From Candidatus Auribacterota bacterium (GTDB taxonomy: Bacteria > Auribacterota > Tritonobacteria > UBA1439), in contig JAPLCX010000013.1 in assembly GCA_026392035.1 (NCBI GenBank), forward strand, positions 1 to 62,047: a stretch of DNA of 62,047 nucleotides, in the 5' to 3' direction. The notes below the pieces were generated by a model that was given only the letters and a program-made list of their open reading frames with translations, did not search any database and was not told the origin of the DNA. Positions 44,206 to 51,834 of this stretch are shown here, one piece after another. Within the stretch, counting starts at the first letter, position 1. The number at the start of each line of letters is the position of its first letter. The position numbers and the translations under genes are program-made.

Positions 44206-45084
44206 TCAATCCCGCGAAATCTCGGTCCCAATCCCACGATCGGTGAAAATTTCCAGAAGCATGGAGTGAGGCAACCGGCCGTCAATGATATGCGTCTTCC
44301 TCACCCCCGCCTGCACTGATCTCACCCCCGCGCGGACCTTGGGCAGCATTCCCTCTTTGATCACCCCGGCGCTGATCAGCGTGTCCACGTCGCTCACGCG
44401 GAGCGCCCCGATGAGTGAGTTCTCGTCGTCATGGTTCCTCAGGATTCCGCGGACATCGGTGAGGAGTATGAGCTTCTGGGCTTTCAGGGCGACCGCCACC
44501 TCCCCGGCCGCGGTATCGGCATTGATATTGTAAAGGTGCTGCTCCTCGTCCACGCCGAGAGGCGCGATGACTGGGATCACACCCCTCCGGCACAGCGCTC
44601 TCAGATGACCCGTCTCGATCTTCGCCACATCCCCCACGAATCCGATATCTATCGCCTCTCGCCTCCCATCCTTCTCGACATCGACGATCTGTTTCCTGGC
44701 ATGGATGACGTGATCCTTGCCGGTGAGTCCCCGGGCGCGCGCCCCAAGCTCCTCAAGCTTCGCCACGATCCCGCGGTTCACCTCCTCGATCACCTCCTCC
44801 ACGATCTTCATCGTGTCCGCATCGGTGACCCTGAGCCCTGCCACGAAGCGCGGCGTGATGCCGCGCTCCTGGAGGCGCGTGCTGATCGCGCTGCCGCCGC
44901 CGTGAACCACGATCGGCCGCATCCCGACGCACTCCATGAACACGATATCGCGGAGAATGCTGCCGGGGTCTCCCGTCTCCATGGTGCTCCCGCCATATTT
45001 CACCACCACGACCTTCCCCCTGAATCCCTGAATATACGGGAGCGCTTCAATGAGGACATCGGCCTTCTCTATCAGCTCCCTCAT
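44206..45084 (-). CDS. argB: Acetylglutamate kinase
   Basis: The 292-residue amino acid kinase has VVKYGGSTM near 27-35, VHGGGSAIS near 59-67, the GDVAKIE segment near 150, and NINADTAAGEVAVAL near 187-201. It phosphorylates N-acetylglutamate and is often the feedback target of arginine. The N-terminal helix (LIEKADVLIEALPYIQGFRG) is of the kind found in arginine-sensitive hexameric forms. Confidence 0.96.
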   Translation of the reverse strand: MRELIEKADVLIEALPYIQGFRGKVVVVKYGGSTMETGDPGSILRDIVFMECVGMRPIVVHGGGSAISTRLQERGITPRFVAGLRVTDADTMKIVEEVIEEVNRGIVAKLEELGARARGLTGKDHVIHARKQIVDVEKDGRREAIDIGFVGDVAKIETGHLRALCRRGVIPVIAPLGVDEEQHLYNINADTAAGEVAVALKAQKLILLTDVRGILRNHDDENSLIGALRVSDVDTLISAGVIKEGMLPKVRAGVRSVQAGVRKTHIIDGRLPHSMLLEIFTDRGIGTEISRD

Positions 45085-45115
45085 AATCTCTTCTCACTTC
45101 TTACGTCGTAACTAC

Positions 45116-45259
45116 TCAGGTAGTCAGAAGCCAGGAGCCAGAATCCAGAATGGATCGCGCATAAGCTTCCAGGAGCTTACTGACCTCTTCGAGTAACTGC
45201 ATTAACTCGGAAACATCGCCGTATCCCAAGTCCTCAAATGTCGCCGCCGGCGTCCTCAT
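45116..45259 (-). pseudogene. C-terminal remnant of an S23 four-helix-bundle gene
   Basis: The 47-residue frame starts with an ATG in the spacer close to the right repeat arm and reads ATFEDLGYGDVSELMQLLEE then VSKLLEAYARSIL, which resembles the last helix of the 23S rRNA intervening-sequence (S23) family. Its final residues (DSGSWLLTT) are encoded by the left repeat arm. The first three helices are missing. The repeat arms remain at both sides. Confidence 0.6.
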
Positions 45260-45300
45260 TCCAACTCCTGGCTCCTGACTCCTGAATTCTGGCTCCTGAG
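45118..45300. repeat. Gene-bearing array element: CCAGGAGCCAGAATC words with S23 remnant
   Basis: Left words AGTCAGAAGCCAGGAGCCAG and AATCCAGAATGG are mirrored by right words CTCCTGGCTCCTGACTCC, TGAATTCTGG and CTCCTGAGC. The S23 remnant lies between the arms. The element separates argB from argJ. Confidence 0.8.
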
Positions 45301-45315
45301 CAGTTACCTTACGTC

Positions 45316-46509
45316 TTACGTTTTGTTCAACTCCACATACCCAGGCGTCAGATCACAGGTGAGAATCCTCTCCTCGTCCCTGCCCCTCTCCAGAGTAATG
45401 ACTACGCTGATACACTTCGCCCTCATGCGCGTGCGCAGCGCCCCTTCATCTGCCCCGGCGGGGGCGCCCCGCCTGAACACGCACTCGCCCTGAAGCGCCA
45501 CACTGACCCGCTCCGGACTGAGCGCCACATCCGCCCCTCCGAGGGCGGAGAGGATCCGTCCCCAGTTGGGTTCCTCACCATACATGGCCGTTTTGAAGAG
45601 GGGCGAGTTCGCGATCGCGAACCCGAGCCTCTTCGCCTCGCCCCGGTCGCGGGCCCCGCGCACCATGATCTCTATGAACTTTGAAGCCCCCTCGCCGTCA
45701 CGGACGACCTTCTCCGCGAGCGTCGCGGTGATCTCGTCCAGCGCGCCGGAGAACAACCGCCCGTCTTTTGAATCCTTTCGTTCGATCACGGGGTTTCCCG
45801 CGAGGCCGCTCGCGAGGATAAAAACCGAATCGTTCGTGCTCCGGTCACCGTCAACCGAAATGCGGTTGAAGCTCTTCTCCACGCTCTCGCGAAGGAGCTC
45901 CTTGAGGCAACGCGGGGTGACGGCGGCGTCTGTAGTGATGAAGGCGAGCATGGTCGCCATCTTCGGATGGATCATGCCCGCGCCCTTGGCCATACCCCCC
46001 ACGGTGATCTCCCTGCGGCCGATGACCCTGCGCGCGAGCGCCTCTTTGGGGCAGGTATCGGTGGTGAGGATTGCGCGCGCTGCATCGCGCCCCCCCGCCA
46101 CGCTCAGGCGTCCGATGAGCTCGCCGAGCCCCGACCGTATCTTGTCAATGGGGAGGCGCCGGCCTATGCGCCCGGTGGATGCGGCGAGCACATCCGCGCG
46201 ATCGATCGAGAGCAACCTCGCCACGTCGCGCGTGACCACTTCCGCATCGCGCATCCCCGCCCGGCCCGTGGCGGCGTTCGCGCAGCCGCTGTTGACGACG
46301 ATCGCCCGGGCCCGCCCGGACCGCAGGCGCTCGCGGCTCAGGATGACCGGGGCCGCGCAAAAGCTGTTCGTCGTGAATGTCCCCGCTGCTGCCGCACGGG
46401 CCTCAGAAACGAGGAGGGCGAGATCCCTCACTCCCGCCTTTATGCCGCAGCAGATTCCCGCCGCCCGGAATCCCCTGGCCGCAGTGATATGCCCGAACGC
46501 CTTTTGCAT
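45316..46509 (-). CDS. argJ: Bifunctional glutamate N-acetyltransferase/ornithine acetyltransferase
   Basis: The protein (397 aa from the ATG at 46509, GGGAG upstream) has the self-cleavage site in KGAGMIHPKMATMLAF near 175-190, where cleavage before the Thr of ATML frees the nucleophile. NSGCANAATG near 75-84, the DGDRSTNDS segment near 219-227 and NWGRI near 318 also fit. It cycles the acetyl group between ornithine and glutamate, in keeping with argB, C and D here and no argA or argE. Confidence 0.95.
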   Translation of the reverse strand: MQKAFGHITAARGFRAAGICCGIKAGVRDLALLVSEARAAAAGTFTTNSFCAAPVILSRERLRSGRARAIVVNSGCANAATGRAGMRDAEVVTRDVARLLSIDRADVLAASTGRIGRRLPIDKIRSGLGELIGRLSVAGGRDAARAILTTDTCPKEALARRVIGRREITVGGMAKGAGMIHPKMATMLAFITTDAAVTPRCLKELLRESVEKSFNRISVDGDRSTNDSVFILASGLAGNPVIERKDSKDGRLFSGALDEITATLAEKVVRDGEGASKFIEIMVRGARDRGEAKRLGFAIANSPLFKTAMYGEEPNWGRILSALGGADVALSPERVSVALQGECVFRRGAPAGADEGALRTRMRAKCISVVITLERGRDEERILTCDLTPGYVELNKT

Positions 46510-46705
46510 CAGTGCTCCCTGTCTGGAGAGACTTTCGCGCGCGCCCACCGGTGAGTGGCCGGTGTTCACTCTCACTGCCTGCCGCGGGGCGAGTTCCTAA
46601 TTCCTGCCGTGTCGTGAGTGCGCCTGCCGGGATAACCGACTTTGCCCCGGGTGGCATCCCGCGGACAGCTGCGAAGCCTCGAGGCGCCGAACCGGGCGCG
46701 GTGGT

Positions 46706-47728
46706 TTACACAAGGCCCATGGTTTCCGGGAAACCGCAGATGAGATTCATGTTCTGGACTGCCTGCCCCGCGGCCCCCTTCACGAGATTGTCAATCGCAG
46801 AGAGGATGACAATTCTGTCCGTGCGGCTGTCAACGACAACTGAGATGTCGCAATAGTTCAGCCCGCGCACATTTTTCGTGTCCACCAGTTTCCCGCTCTC
46901 CATCACCCTCACGAACGGCGCGCGCGCGTAGAACTTCGCGTAGAGAGCGATGATATCCTCTGCGGAGATACTCTTGAGCGGCTTCAGGTACGCGGTGGTG
47001 AGGATCCCCCTGTTCATCGGCACCAGGTGAGGGGTAAAGAGAATATGGATGGGGGCGCCTGAGATCCTGCTGAGCTCCCCCTCTATCTCGGGGGTATGCT
47101 GGTGCCGCCCCACCCGGTACGCCCTGAAGCTCTCGCTGCACTCTCCGAAGCTCAACGCGAGGGAGGCCTTCCTCCCCGCTCCCGTGACACCTGACTTTGA
47201 GTCGACGATCACGTCATCCAGCGCGACCAGCCGATGGTGGAAGAGCGGCGCGAGGGCGAGGATCGCACCGGTGGGATAGCAGCCCGGGTTCGCGATCAGC
47301 CGGGACTTCCTGATCTCCTCCGCGTGCAGCTCGGGGAGGCCGTACACCGCCTCGCTCAGAAGTTCCTTTACCTCATGGTTCACTCCGTACCACTCTTCAA
47401 ATATGGCGGGATCGGTGAAGCGAAAATCAGCGCTGAGATCGATGATCTTCTTCCCCTCCCGGTGGAACGAGAGCGCGAATTTCATAGATACGCCGTGGGG
47501 GAGGGAGAGGAACACGAGATCCGCCTTCTCGCAGACATCGGCGACCTCAAGCGGCGTACAAGGCAGATCAACGCGCCCCTTGAAGCGCGGGAACTCGTCG
47601 TCAATCGGGACCGCTTTATCGAGCTTTGCCGTGAGAGACGTCACCTTCACCCGGGGGTGCCTGATCAGAATGTCAAGCAGCTCCCCTCCCGTATATCCGG
47701 TTGCGCCGACAATCGCCACACGTGTCAT
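46706..47728 (-). CDS. argC: N-acetyl-gamma-glutamyl-phosphate reductase
   Basis: The 340-residue protein has the NAD(P) loop VGATGYTGGELLDIL near 7-21, the catalytic Cys in ANPGCYPTGAILAL near 145-158, and the HTPEIE histidine near 207. GAGGTG precedes the ATG. It is the first gene of the arginine cluster, just after a near-consensus promoter. The spacer to argJ (46510-46705) is 196 bases and shows nothing I can name. Confidence 0.95.
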   Translation of the reverse strand: MTRVAIVGATGYTGGELLDILIRHPRVKVTSLTAKLDKAVPIDDEFPRFKGRVDLPCTPLEVADVCEKADLVFLSLPHGVSMKFALSFHREGKKIIDLSADFRFTDPAIFEEWYGVNHEVKELLSEAVYGLPELHAEEIRKSRLIANPGCYPTGAILALAPLFHHRLVALDDVIVDSKSGVTGAGRKASLALSFGECSESFRAYRVGRHQHTPEIEGELSRISGAPIHILFTPHLVPMNRGILTTAYLKPLKSISAEDIIALYAKFYARAPFVRVMESGKLVDTKNVRGLNYCDISVVVDSRTDRIVILSAIDNLVKGAAGQAVQNMNLICGFPETMGLV

Positions 47729-47748
47729 CTGTACACCTCGCTTATAGA

Positions 47749-47776
47749 ATTATATAGTTGTTAGAACTGCTGTCAA
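47749..47776 (-). promoter_or_regulatory. Near-consensus sigma-70 promoter of the arginine cluster
   Basis: On the minus strand a perfect TTGACA (47776-47771) is followed after 16 bases by a perfect TATAAT (47754-47749). The start point would be near 47742, only about 14 bases before argC. I see no clear ArgR box beside it. Confidence 0.8.
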
Positions 47777-47847
47777 ACAAATAAACGCACCCGCAGTAAT
47801 GCCGCAGTTACATGGGGGTAGCGGATTCATGCAAATAGTTTTGCTTT

Positions 47848-47935
47848 ATCCACGGATGACACGGATTAACACTGATTCGAAAACCGCAAAAATCCCTTCC
47901 AATAAAATCCGTGAGGATCAGTGAAATCCGTGGAT
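47848..47935. repeat. ATCCACGGAT / ATCCGTGGAT array upstream of the arg promoter
   Basis: ATCCACGGATGACACGGATT with AACACTGATT on the left is mirrored by AATCCGTGAGGATCAGTG and AAATCCGTGGAT on the right; the ends are perfect complements. The words are those of the outer arms at 18871-19006. Confidence 0.85.
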
Positions 47936-47963
47936 AACCTTTTCATCCCCTCCGCCTCTCATG

Positions 47964-47999
47964 AAATAAAAACGGCAGGGCCGAACCCTCGGCCCTGCC
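47964..47999 (-). terminator. Strong intrinsic terminator after rpsI
   Basis: GGCAGGGCCGA and TCGGCCCTGCC form a perfect 11-base stem with a four-base loop. On the minus strand the stem is followed by GTTTTTATTT. It ends the rplM-rpsI transcript. Confidence 0.9.
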
Positions 48000-48039
48000 T
48001 GTCTCACGCTCCCGCGCGCACTGACTTACACATGAAGCA

Positions 48040-48075
48040 TTACACTTTAGACTTTACACTTTCAACTTTAGGCTG
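48040..48075. repeat. ACACTTTAGACTTT word array
   Basis: CATTACACTTTAGACTTT and ACACTTTCAACTTTAGG words lie between the rpsI stop and its terminator. They match the inner words of the array at 18871-19006. Confidence 0.6.
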
Positions 48076-48081
48076 TCGTTG

Positions 48082-48480
48082 CTATCTCTTTGAGAATTGG
48101 AATCTCTTTCGTGCTCCAGCCCTGCCGTATTTTTTCCTCTCCTTCATGCGCTGGTCCCGGGTGAGCAGGCCCGCCTGTTTCAAGGTTTGCCTCATCCCCT
48201 CATCCATCCGGGAAATCGCGCGGGCCAGACCATGCCTCATCGCCCCCGCCTGCCCCACAAGGCCGCCGCCTGTCACCTTCGCGGAGATATCATACTTCCC
48301 CTGACTCCCCGTCAGTACGAGGGGCTCGGAAATGACCACCCGCAGCTCCTCTGTCCGAAAATACTGATCCAGGGGTTTGTCATTTACCCTGAAAAGCCCG
48401 GTGCCCGGCGCGAGGACCACAGTGGCAACCGCCGTTTTCCGTCTCCCCGTGGCTCTCAGGCCGGCTTCTTGAGCACCCAT
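48082..48480 (-). CDS. rpsI: Small ribosomal subunit protein uS9
   Basis: The 132-residue protein has the uS9 features GRRKTAVATVVLAPGTG near 12-28, VTGGGLVGQAGAMRHGLARAI near 69-89, and the basic C-terminus ending in FQFSKR that reaches the P site. It follows rplM by 45 bases, the usual order. Confidence 0.97.
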   Translation of the reverse strand: MGAQEAGLRATGRRKTAVATVVLAPGTGLFRVNDKPLDQYFRTEELRVVISEPLVLTGSQGKYDISAKVTGGGLVGQAGAMRHGLARAISRMDEGMRQTLKQAGLLTRDQRMKERKKYGRAGARKRFQFSKR

Positions 48481-48525
48481 CTCTCCCTCCGTTATCTATT
48501 CCTTACTCTCTCAGTTCCAACCAGT

Positions 48526-48954
48526 TCACAGCTTAACCGCCACCGGATTCTGGGCCGCGTGCGGGTGAACGGGGCCCGCGTATATCTTGAGCTTCTTGAG
48601 CATCGTCCTCCCGAGGCGGCTTTTCGGTATCATGCCCGCCACGGCATACTCAACGATGCGCTCCGGAATGCGCGCGCGCATCCGCTTCAACGGTTCAACC
48701 CTCAACCCGCCAGGATAGCCGGTATACCGTGTGTAGATCTTTTGCTCCTCTTTCTTGCCGGTGAGCTTCACCTTTTCAGCATTGATCACAATGACGAAAT
48801 CGCCCGTATCCACGTGCGGCGTAAAGATCGCTTTCTCCTTCCCTCTCAAGATATCAGCGATTCTGGTGGCCATGCGGCCCAGGATTTTGCCCTCGGCGTC
48901 AATGAGGTACCACTTCTGCTCTATCTGGCCCTTCTTCGCCATAAATGTTTTCAC
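48526..48954 (-). CDS. rplM: Large ribosomal subunit protein uL13
   Basis: The start is taken as the GTG at 48954, giving [20 protein letters not shown], the usual N-terminus of uL13, with GGGGG upstream. The 142-residue product has [14 protein letters not shown] near 29-42 and the C-terminal HPHAAQNP. An in-frame ATG at 49017 would add a tail not seen in the family. A promoter with an overlapping inverted repeat lies upstream. Confidence 0.96.
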   Translation of the reverse strand: MKTFMAKKGQIEQKWYLIDAEGKILGRMATRIADILRGKEKAIFTPHVDTGDFVIVINAEKVKLTGKKEEQKIYTRYTGYPGGLRVEPLKRMRARIPERIVEYAVAGMIPKSRLGRTMLKKLKIYAGPVHPHAAQNPVAVKL

Positions 48955-48975
48955 TAATACATTCCCCCATTCACG

Positions 48976-49017
48976 TGATAGAGCGCACACTCTATCATCT
49001 CGTTGATTGAACGTCAA
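48976..49017 (-). promoter_or_regulatory. rplM promoter with palindrome over the -10 box
   Basis: On the minus strand TTGACG (49017-49012) is followed after 17 bases by TAGAGT (48994-48989). A perfect inverted repeat, TGATAGAG and CTCTATCA with a six-base centre (48976-48997), covers the -10 box and could be an operator, or a 5' hairpin if transcription starts further upstream. Confidence 0.5.
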
Positions 49018-49222
49018 TGAGGAAGTTGCTGGACTATCCCCAGTTTTTAGAAAAGCAGCTTTGATGTTTTACCACGGACATGCCCGTGGCACTTAAAACA
49101 ATTCAAGCCTATCGAACCCCACAAAAGCCCACCCTTTAATTTAGATCAAGCTTTGATCCCGCAGCAGCAATGGGCTTGAAGTCATATCCCTTCTTTGTTA
49201 AACTTCTTTGCGTAATGATAAC

Positions 49223-49298
49223 GGCGGCGTAGCCAAGTGGCCAAGGCGGAGGTCTGCAAAACCTCTATTCGTCGGTTCAACTCCGACCGCCGCCTCCA
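49223..49298 (+). tRNA. tRNA-Cys (anticodon GCA)
   Basis: The 76-base sequence folds as a cloverleaf: acceptor GGCGGCG with CGCCGCC, discriminator T and encoded CCA. The anticodon stem GGAGGT/ACCTC holds the loop CTGCAAA, giving GCA, and the T arm has GTCGGTTCAACTCCGAC. It stands just upstream of a small lipoprotein gene. Confidence 0.95.
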
Positions 49299-49316
49299 GA
49301 ATTGGGAGAATCATAC

Positions 49317-49523
49317 ATGACCGGAATTTTTAATTGCAGGACAATCGCTCTCTGTGTCCTCATCACAGGCTTATTTCTATTAGTTGGCTGCGTGCCCAAT
49401 GTCATGGCTCCAAGGATTCCCGTTATGAAATACGGGGAAAAGGCGCCCTTCGGGCCGGAGACCGGGGCTGCACCGATCAGGGAAGTTCCAGAAGAGATAA
49501 AGCCATCTGAAATCGTTAAATGA
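49317..49523 (+). CDS. Small lipoprotein (68 aa)
   Basis: The family is not recognised. The ATG at 49317 has GGGAG eight bases upstream. Residues 1-25 form a signal peptide ending in the lipobox LLVGC, so the mature protein is lipid-anchored and only about 44 residues long. The mature part is Pro- and Glu-rich (MAPRIPVMKYGEKAPFGPET then EVPEEIKPSEIVK) and probably unstructured. It starts 18 bases after tRNA-Cys and may be transcribed with it. It precedes the Ntn-hydrolase gene by 31 bases, so they may be functional partners. Confidence 0.65.
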   Translation: MTGIFNCRTIALCVLITGLFLLVGCVPNVMAPRIPVMKYGEKAPFGPETGAAPIREVPEEIKPSEIVK

Positions 49524-49554
49524 TCAGCAGACGCGCCAGGCGCTGAGGGCAGGA

Positions 49555-50457
49555 ATGGATAGAAGAATCCTGTCTGTAATGCTTTATGCCCTTCTCTTCC
49601 TCCTCGCTCATGTAACCTATCTTACAGCCTGCACGCTCTGGGGTGCGACAGGGGCAAGAACCAAAGATGGCGGAACTCTCATCGCCAAAAACAGGGACAA
49701 GGAGCCGAGTCAGCATGGCGAACTGCGCGTCGTCGCCCGCAAGGGGCACTGCTTCCTCGGCCTCTACTACACTGATGCAGACGAGCGGCGCAGCATCGCG
49801 GGAGGGATCAATGACAGGGGACTCTGCATACTCGGCGCGAGCGCCGGGAGCGTGCCTCGCGAGGAAAGGAATAAAGGCGGACAGGGACTCAGCGAGCATA
49901 TCCTCATATCTTTTAACAGCGTGGATGCCGTGCTCAAAAACCAAAATATATTCGCCGGCACCCATCCCGTTTTTTACATAATCGGGGATAGATCCAAAAT
50001 CGCAACTGTAGAAGTAGCTCCCGGGGGTAAGTTTCGGGTAAGAAGTACTGATAACGGAATCCTGTGCCACACAAACCATTACCTTGACGAAAAATTCCTG
50101 CGGGCCAACGATAAAATCGGCAAGAGCAGCCTCGCCCGGCTGAAGCGCATCCAGGAACTCATGACGACTCACGCATCCCCGCTCACATTTGAGGATTTCA
50201 AAACGTTCAGCCAAAACAGGCACGACGGCCCGGATCGCAGCATCTGGAGAACGGGCGGCACACATGAGAAGGAACGGACGCTCGCGACATGGATCGCGTC
50301 AATCCCCAAGAACGGCTCCCCCACCATCTACGTCAAACTCGCAAATACCGACGAACCGGAACGGATTTACAACCTGAAGCTCGACTCCTCCTTCTGGGCT
50401 ACACACACCAGGTCGGATCCTCTGCATAGTAACCTACCGGCCGGGAAAACACGGTGA
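49555..50457 (+). CDS. Secreted C45/choloylglycine-like Ntn hydrolase
   Basis: The 300-residue protein begins with a signal peptide (MDRRILSVMLYALLFLLAHVTYLTA) followed at once by Cys26 in CTLWGATGARTKDGGTLIAKNRD. In the Ntn-hydrolase families C45 and C59 the N-terminal Cys exposed by processing is the nucleophile, and the GGTLIAKNRD phrase is typical. Later motifs (SIAGGINDRGLCILGAS near 79-95, HTNHYLDEKF near 165-174) also fit acyl-CoA:6-APA acyltransferase-like proteins. The same Cys sits in a lipobox-like LTAC, so cleavage could give either an active enzyme or a lipoprotein. It probably hydrolyses an amide outside the cytoplasm. Confidence 0.8.
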   Translation: MDRRILSVMLYALLFLLAHVTYLTACTLWGATGARTKDGGTLIAKNRDKEPSQHGELRVVARKGHCFLGLYYTDADERRSIAGGINDRGLCILGASAGSVPREERNKGGQGLSEHILISFNSVDAVLKNQNIFAGTHPVFYIIGDRSKIATVEVAPGGKFRVRSTDNGILCHTNHYLDEKFLRANDKIGKSSLARLKRIQELMTTHASPLTFEDFKTFSQNRHDGPDRSIWRTGGTHEKERTLATWIASIPKNGSPTIYVKLANTDEPERIYNLKLDSSFWATHTRSDPLHSNLPAGKTR

Positions 50458-50522
50458 TATATTACGGGATGCGAACTCGCAGCAGCTGGAATCTCATAAC
50501 CTTGCCACTGGAGAGGTGAGCG

Positions 50523-50612
50523 ATGGCTAAAAAATTCCATAAAATTGTTCTGATCATATTCGCACTGCTCTTCATTTTGATAATGATCCTCTATTGTATC
50601 CAAACCTCATAG
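50523..50612 (+). CDS. 29-residue single-span membrane peptide
   Basis: A GGAGAGG ribosome-binding site lies six bases before an ATG that opens a 29-codon frame: MAKKFHK, then a run of about 18 hydrophobic residues (IVLIIFALLFILIMILY), then CIQTS and a stop. It has the layout of small membrane proteins with a positive-inside N-terminus. It follows the Ntn-hydrolase gene by 65 bases on the same strand. It could be a real small protein or a toxin-like peptide; no partner RNA was identified. Confidence 0.5.
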   Translation: MAKKFHKIVLIIFALLFILIMILYCIQTS

Positions 50613-50701
50613 GTGGAGAATGGCTAGAGAGGCATAGCGGTGCTGAACGAGCTACGCAAAGCTAGGGACACTTTACATATCTTCTTGAAATCGGGGAAAT
50701 C

Positions 50702-51663
50702 GGGGTCGCACCACGTTATCTCTTTCATTTGGAGATAGATATGTATTTTTTGACCCGATAATAAGGCCTTAGAAGCTGTTTTTTGGTCAATTTCTAGCCT
50801 CTAAGGAATATAATAGTCTGCGCAATAAGGAGTTCACCATGCCACGCGCCTACAGATATTTCCTGCCAGGGTATGTGTACCACATCACCCACCGGTGTCA
50901 TAACTGCGCTTTTCTTCTCCGTTTCGCAAAAGATCGTGACGCATACCAAGAGTGGCTTCGAAAGGGTGCCTTGAGATATAGGGTTTCTATATTTGGTTAC
51001 TGTATAACCTGCAACCATGTTCATTTAATTCTGTTCCAACATAATGATGGCGATTTAAGTAAATTCATGCAACTCATTGAAGGTCGCACGGCGCAGCAAT
51101 ATAATCTAAGAAAAGGGAGAAAAGGGGCATTCTGGCAAGACCGGTACCACTGTACAATTATAGACAGCGGTCTTCATTTGTGGAACTGCCTGCAATATGT
51201 AGATCTCAATATGGTGCGCGCAGGTAGAGTAAAGAATCCAGAACAATGGAAATGGTGCGGCTATGGCGAGTTTATAGGCTTGCGGAAAAGATATCGACTC
51301 CTGGATATGGAAACGATTCTTGATAAAATGGGTTATGATGATCTGGAAAGAACAAGAAAGCACTACAAAGAAGAAATGGAAAGACGCTTATCTTCAGGAG
51401 TATTCGAGCGCGATCCATTATGGACCGAAAGCCTCGCGGTAGGTGAGAAGTTATTCGTAGACTCATTGCAAAAACAATTTCCCCGCGTTAGGCTCTACAT
51501 AAATGAAGAAAAAACCGCAGATGGCAAAAACGAATGGAGTATCAGGGAAGCACCGACAGCTTACAGTCACTTTTGGGGGGTAAAAAGCGCTCCTAAGGCC
51601 ATAAAAAAGGCATAAAATATACGTAACATTTTAGCTGGGAAAGAGATAACGTGGTGCGACCCC
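50702..51663 (+). mobile_element. REP-type (Y1/IS200-like) transposase element with 25-base terminal inverted repeats
   Basis: A perfect 25-base inverted repeat bounds the unit: it begins GGGGTCGCACC at 50702 and reads to TCTCTTTC at 50726, and its reverse complement lies at 51639-51663. The transposase gene is the only cargo. The right end is 31 bases from tRNA-Leu. Perfect long terminal repeats are unusual for RAYT genes, which normally lie among REP hairpins. Confidence 0.85.
50839..51615 (+). CDS. REP-associated tyrosine transposase (RAYT, Y1_Tnp family)
   Basis: The 258-residue protein has the HUH motif NHVHLIL near 60-66 and the catalytic Tyr in LQYVDLNMVRAG near 120-131, with FWQDRYHCTIID between, as in TnpA-REP proteins. 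It nicks single-stranded DNA at folded hairpins. AAGGAG precedes the ATG. A C-terminal domain of about 100 residues (from ERTRKHYKEEMERRL) is longer than in the shortest members. GC content is lower than that of the surroundings, which suggests recent arrival. Confidence 0.9.
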   Translation: MPRAYRYFLPGYVYHITHRCHNCAFLLRFAKDRDAYQEWLRKGALRYRVSIFGYCITCNHVHLILFQHNDGDLSKFMQLIEGRTAQQYNLRKGRKGAFWQDRYHCTIIDSGLHLWNCLQYVDLNMVRAGRVKNPEQWKWCGYGEFIGLRKRYRLLDMETILDKMGYDDLERTRKHYKEEMERRLSSGVFERDPLWTESLAVGEKLFVDSLQKQFPRVRLYINEEKTADGKNEWSIREAPTAYSHFWGVKSAPKAIKKA

Positions 51664-51694
51664 AACTTCAACTTCAGGTTTCGGCTCGCGAGTT

Positions 51695-51783
51695 GCCGGA
51701 GTGGCGGAATGGCAGACGCAAGGGACTTAAAATCCCTCGGCCATTATATGGCCGTGCCGGTTCGAGTCCGGCCTCCGGCACCA
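51695..51783 (+). tRNA. tRNA-Leu (anticodon TAA)
   Basis: The 89-base class II tRNA has acceptor GCCGGAG with CTCCGGC, discriminator A and encoded CCA. The anticodon stem GGGA/TCCC carries CTTAAAA, giving TAA; a long variable arm (CGGCCATTATATGGCCG) follows. It lies 31 bases after the right end of the transposase element. Confidence 0.95.
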
Positions 51784-51784
51784 G

Positions 51785-51827
51785 CACTACAGCAACTACA
51801 GTCGCTGGTTTCTGGTTACTGGTAATA
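51785..51827. repeat. ACTACAG / CTGGTTACTGGT array
   Basis: ACTACAGCAACTACAGTCG is followed by CTGGTTTCTGGTTACTGGT words between tRNA-Leu and coaB. The second half uses the same words as the array at 10062-10093. Confidence 0.55.
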
Positions 51828-51834
51828 GGCGAGA

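Noticed and set aside
46510-46705. Small gene in the argJ-argC spacer
   Set aside because: No frame with a start, ribosome-binding site and plausible composition was found.
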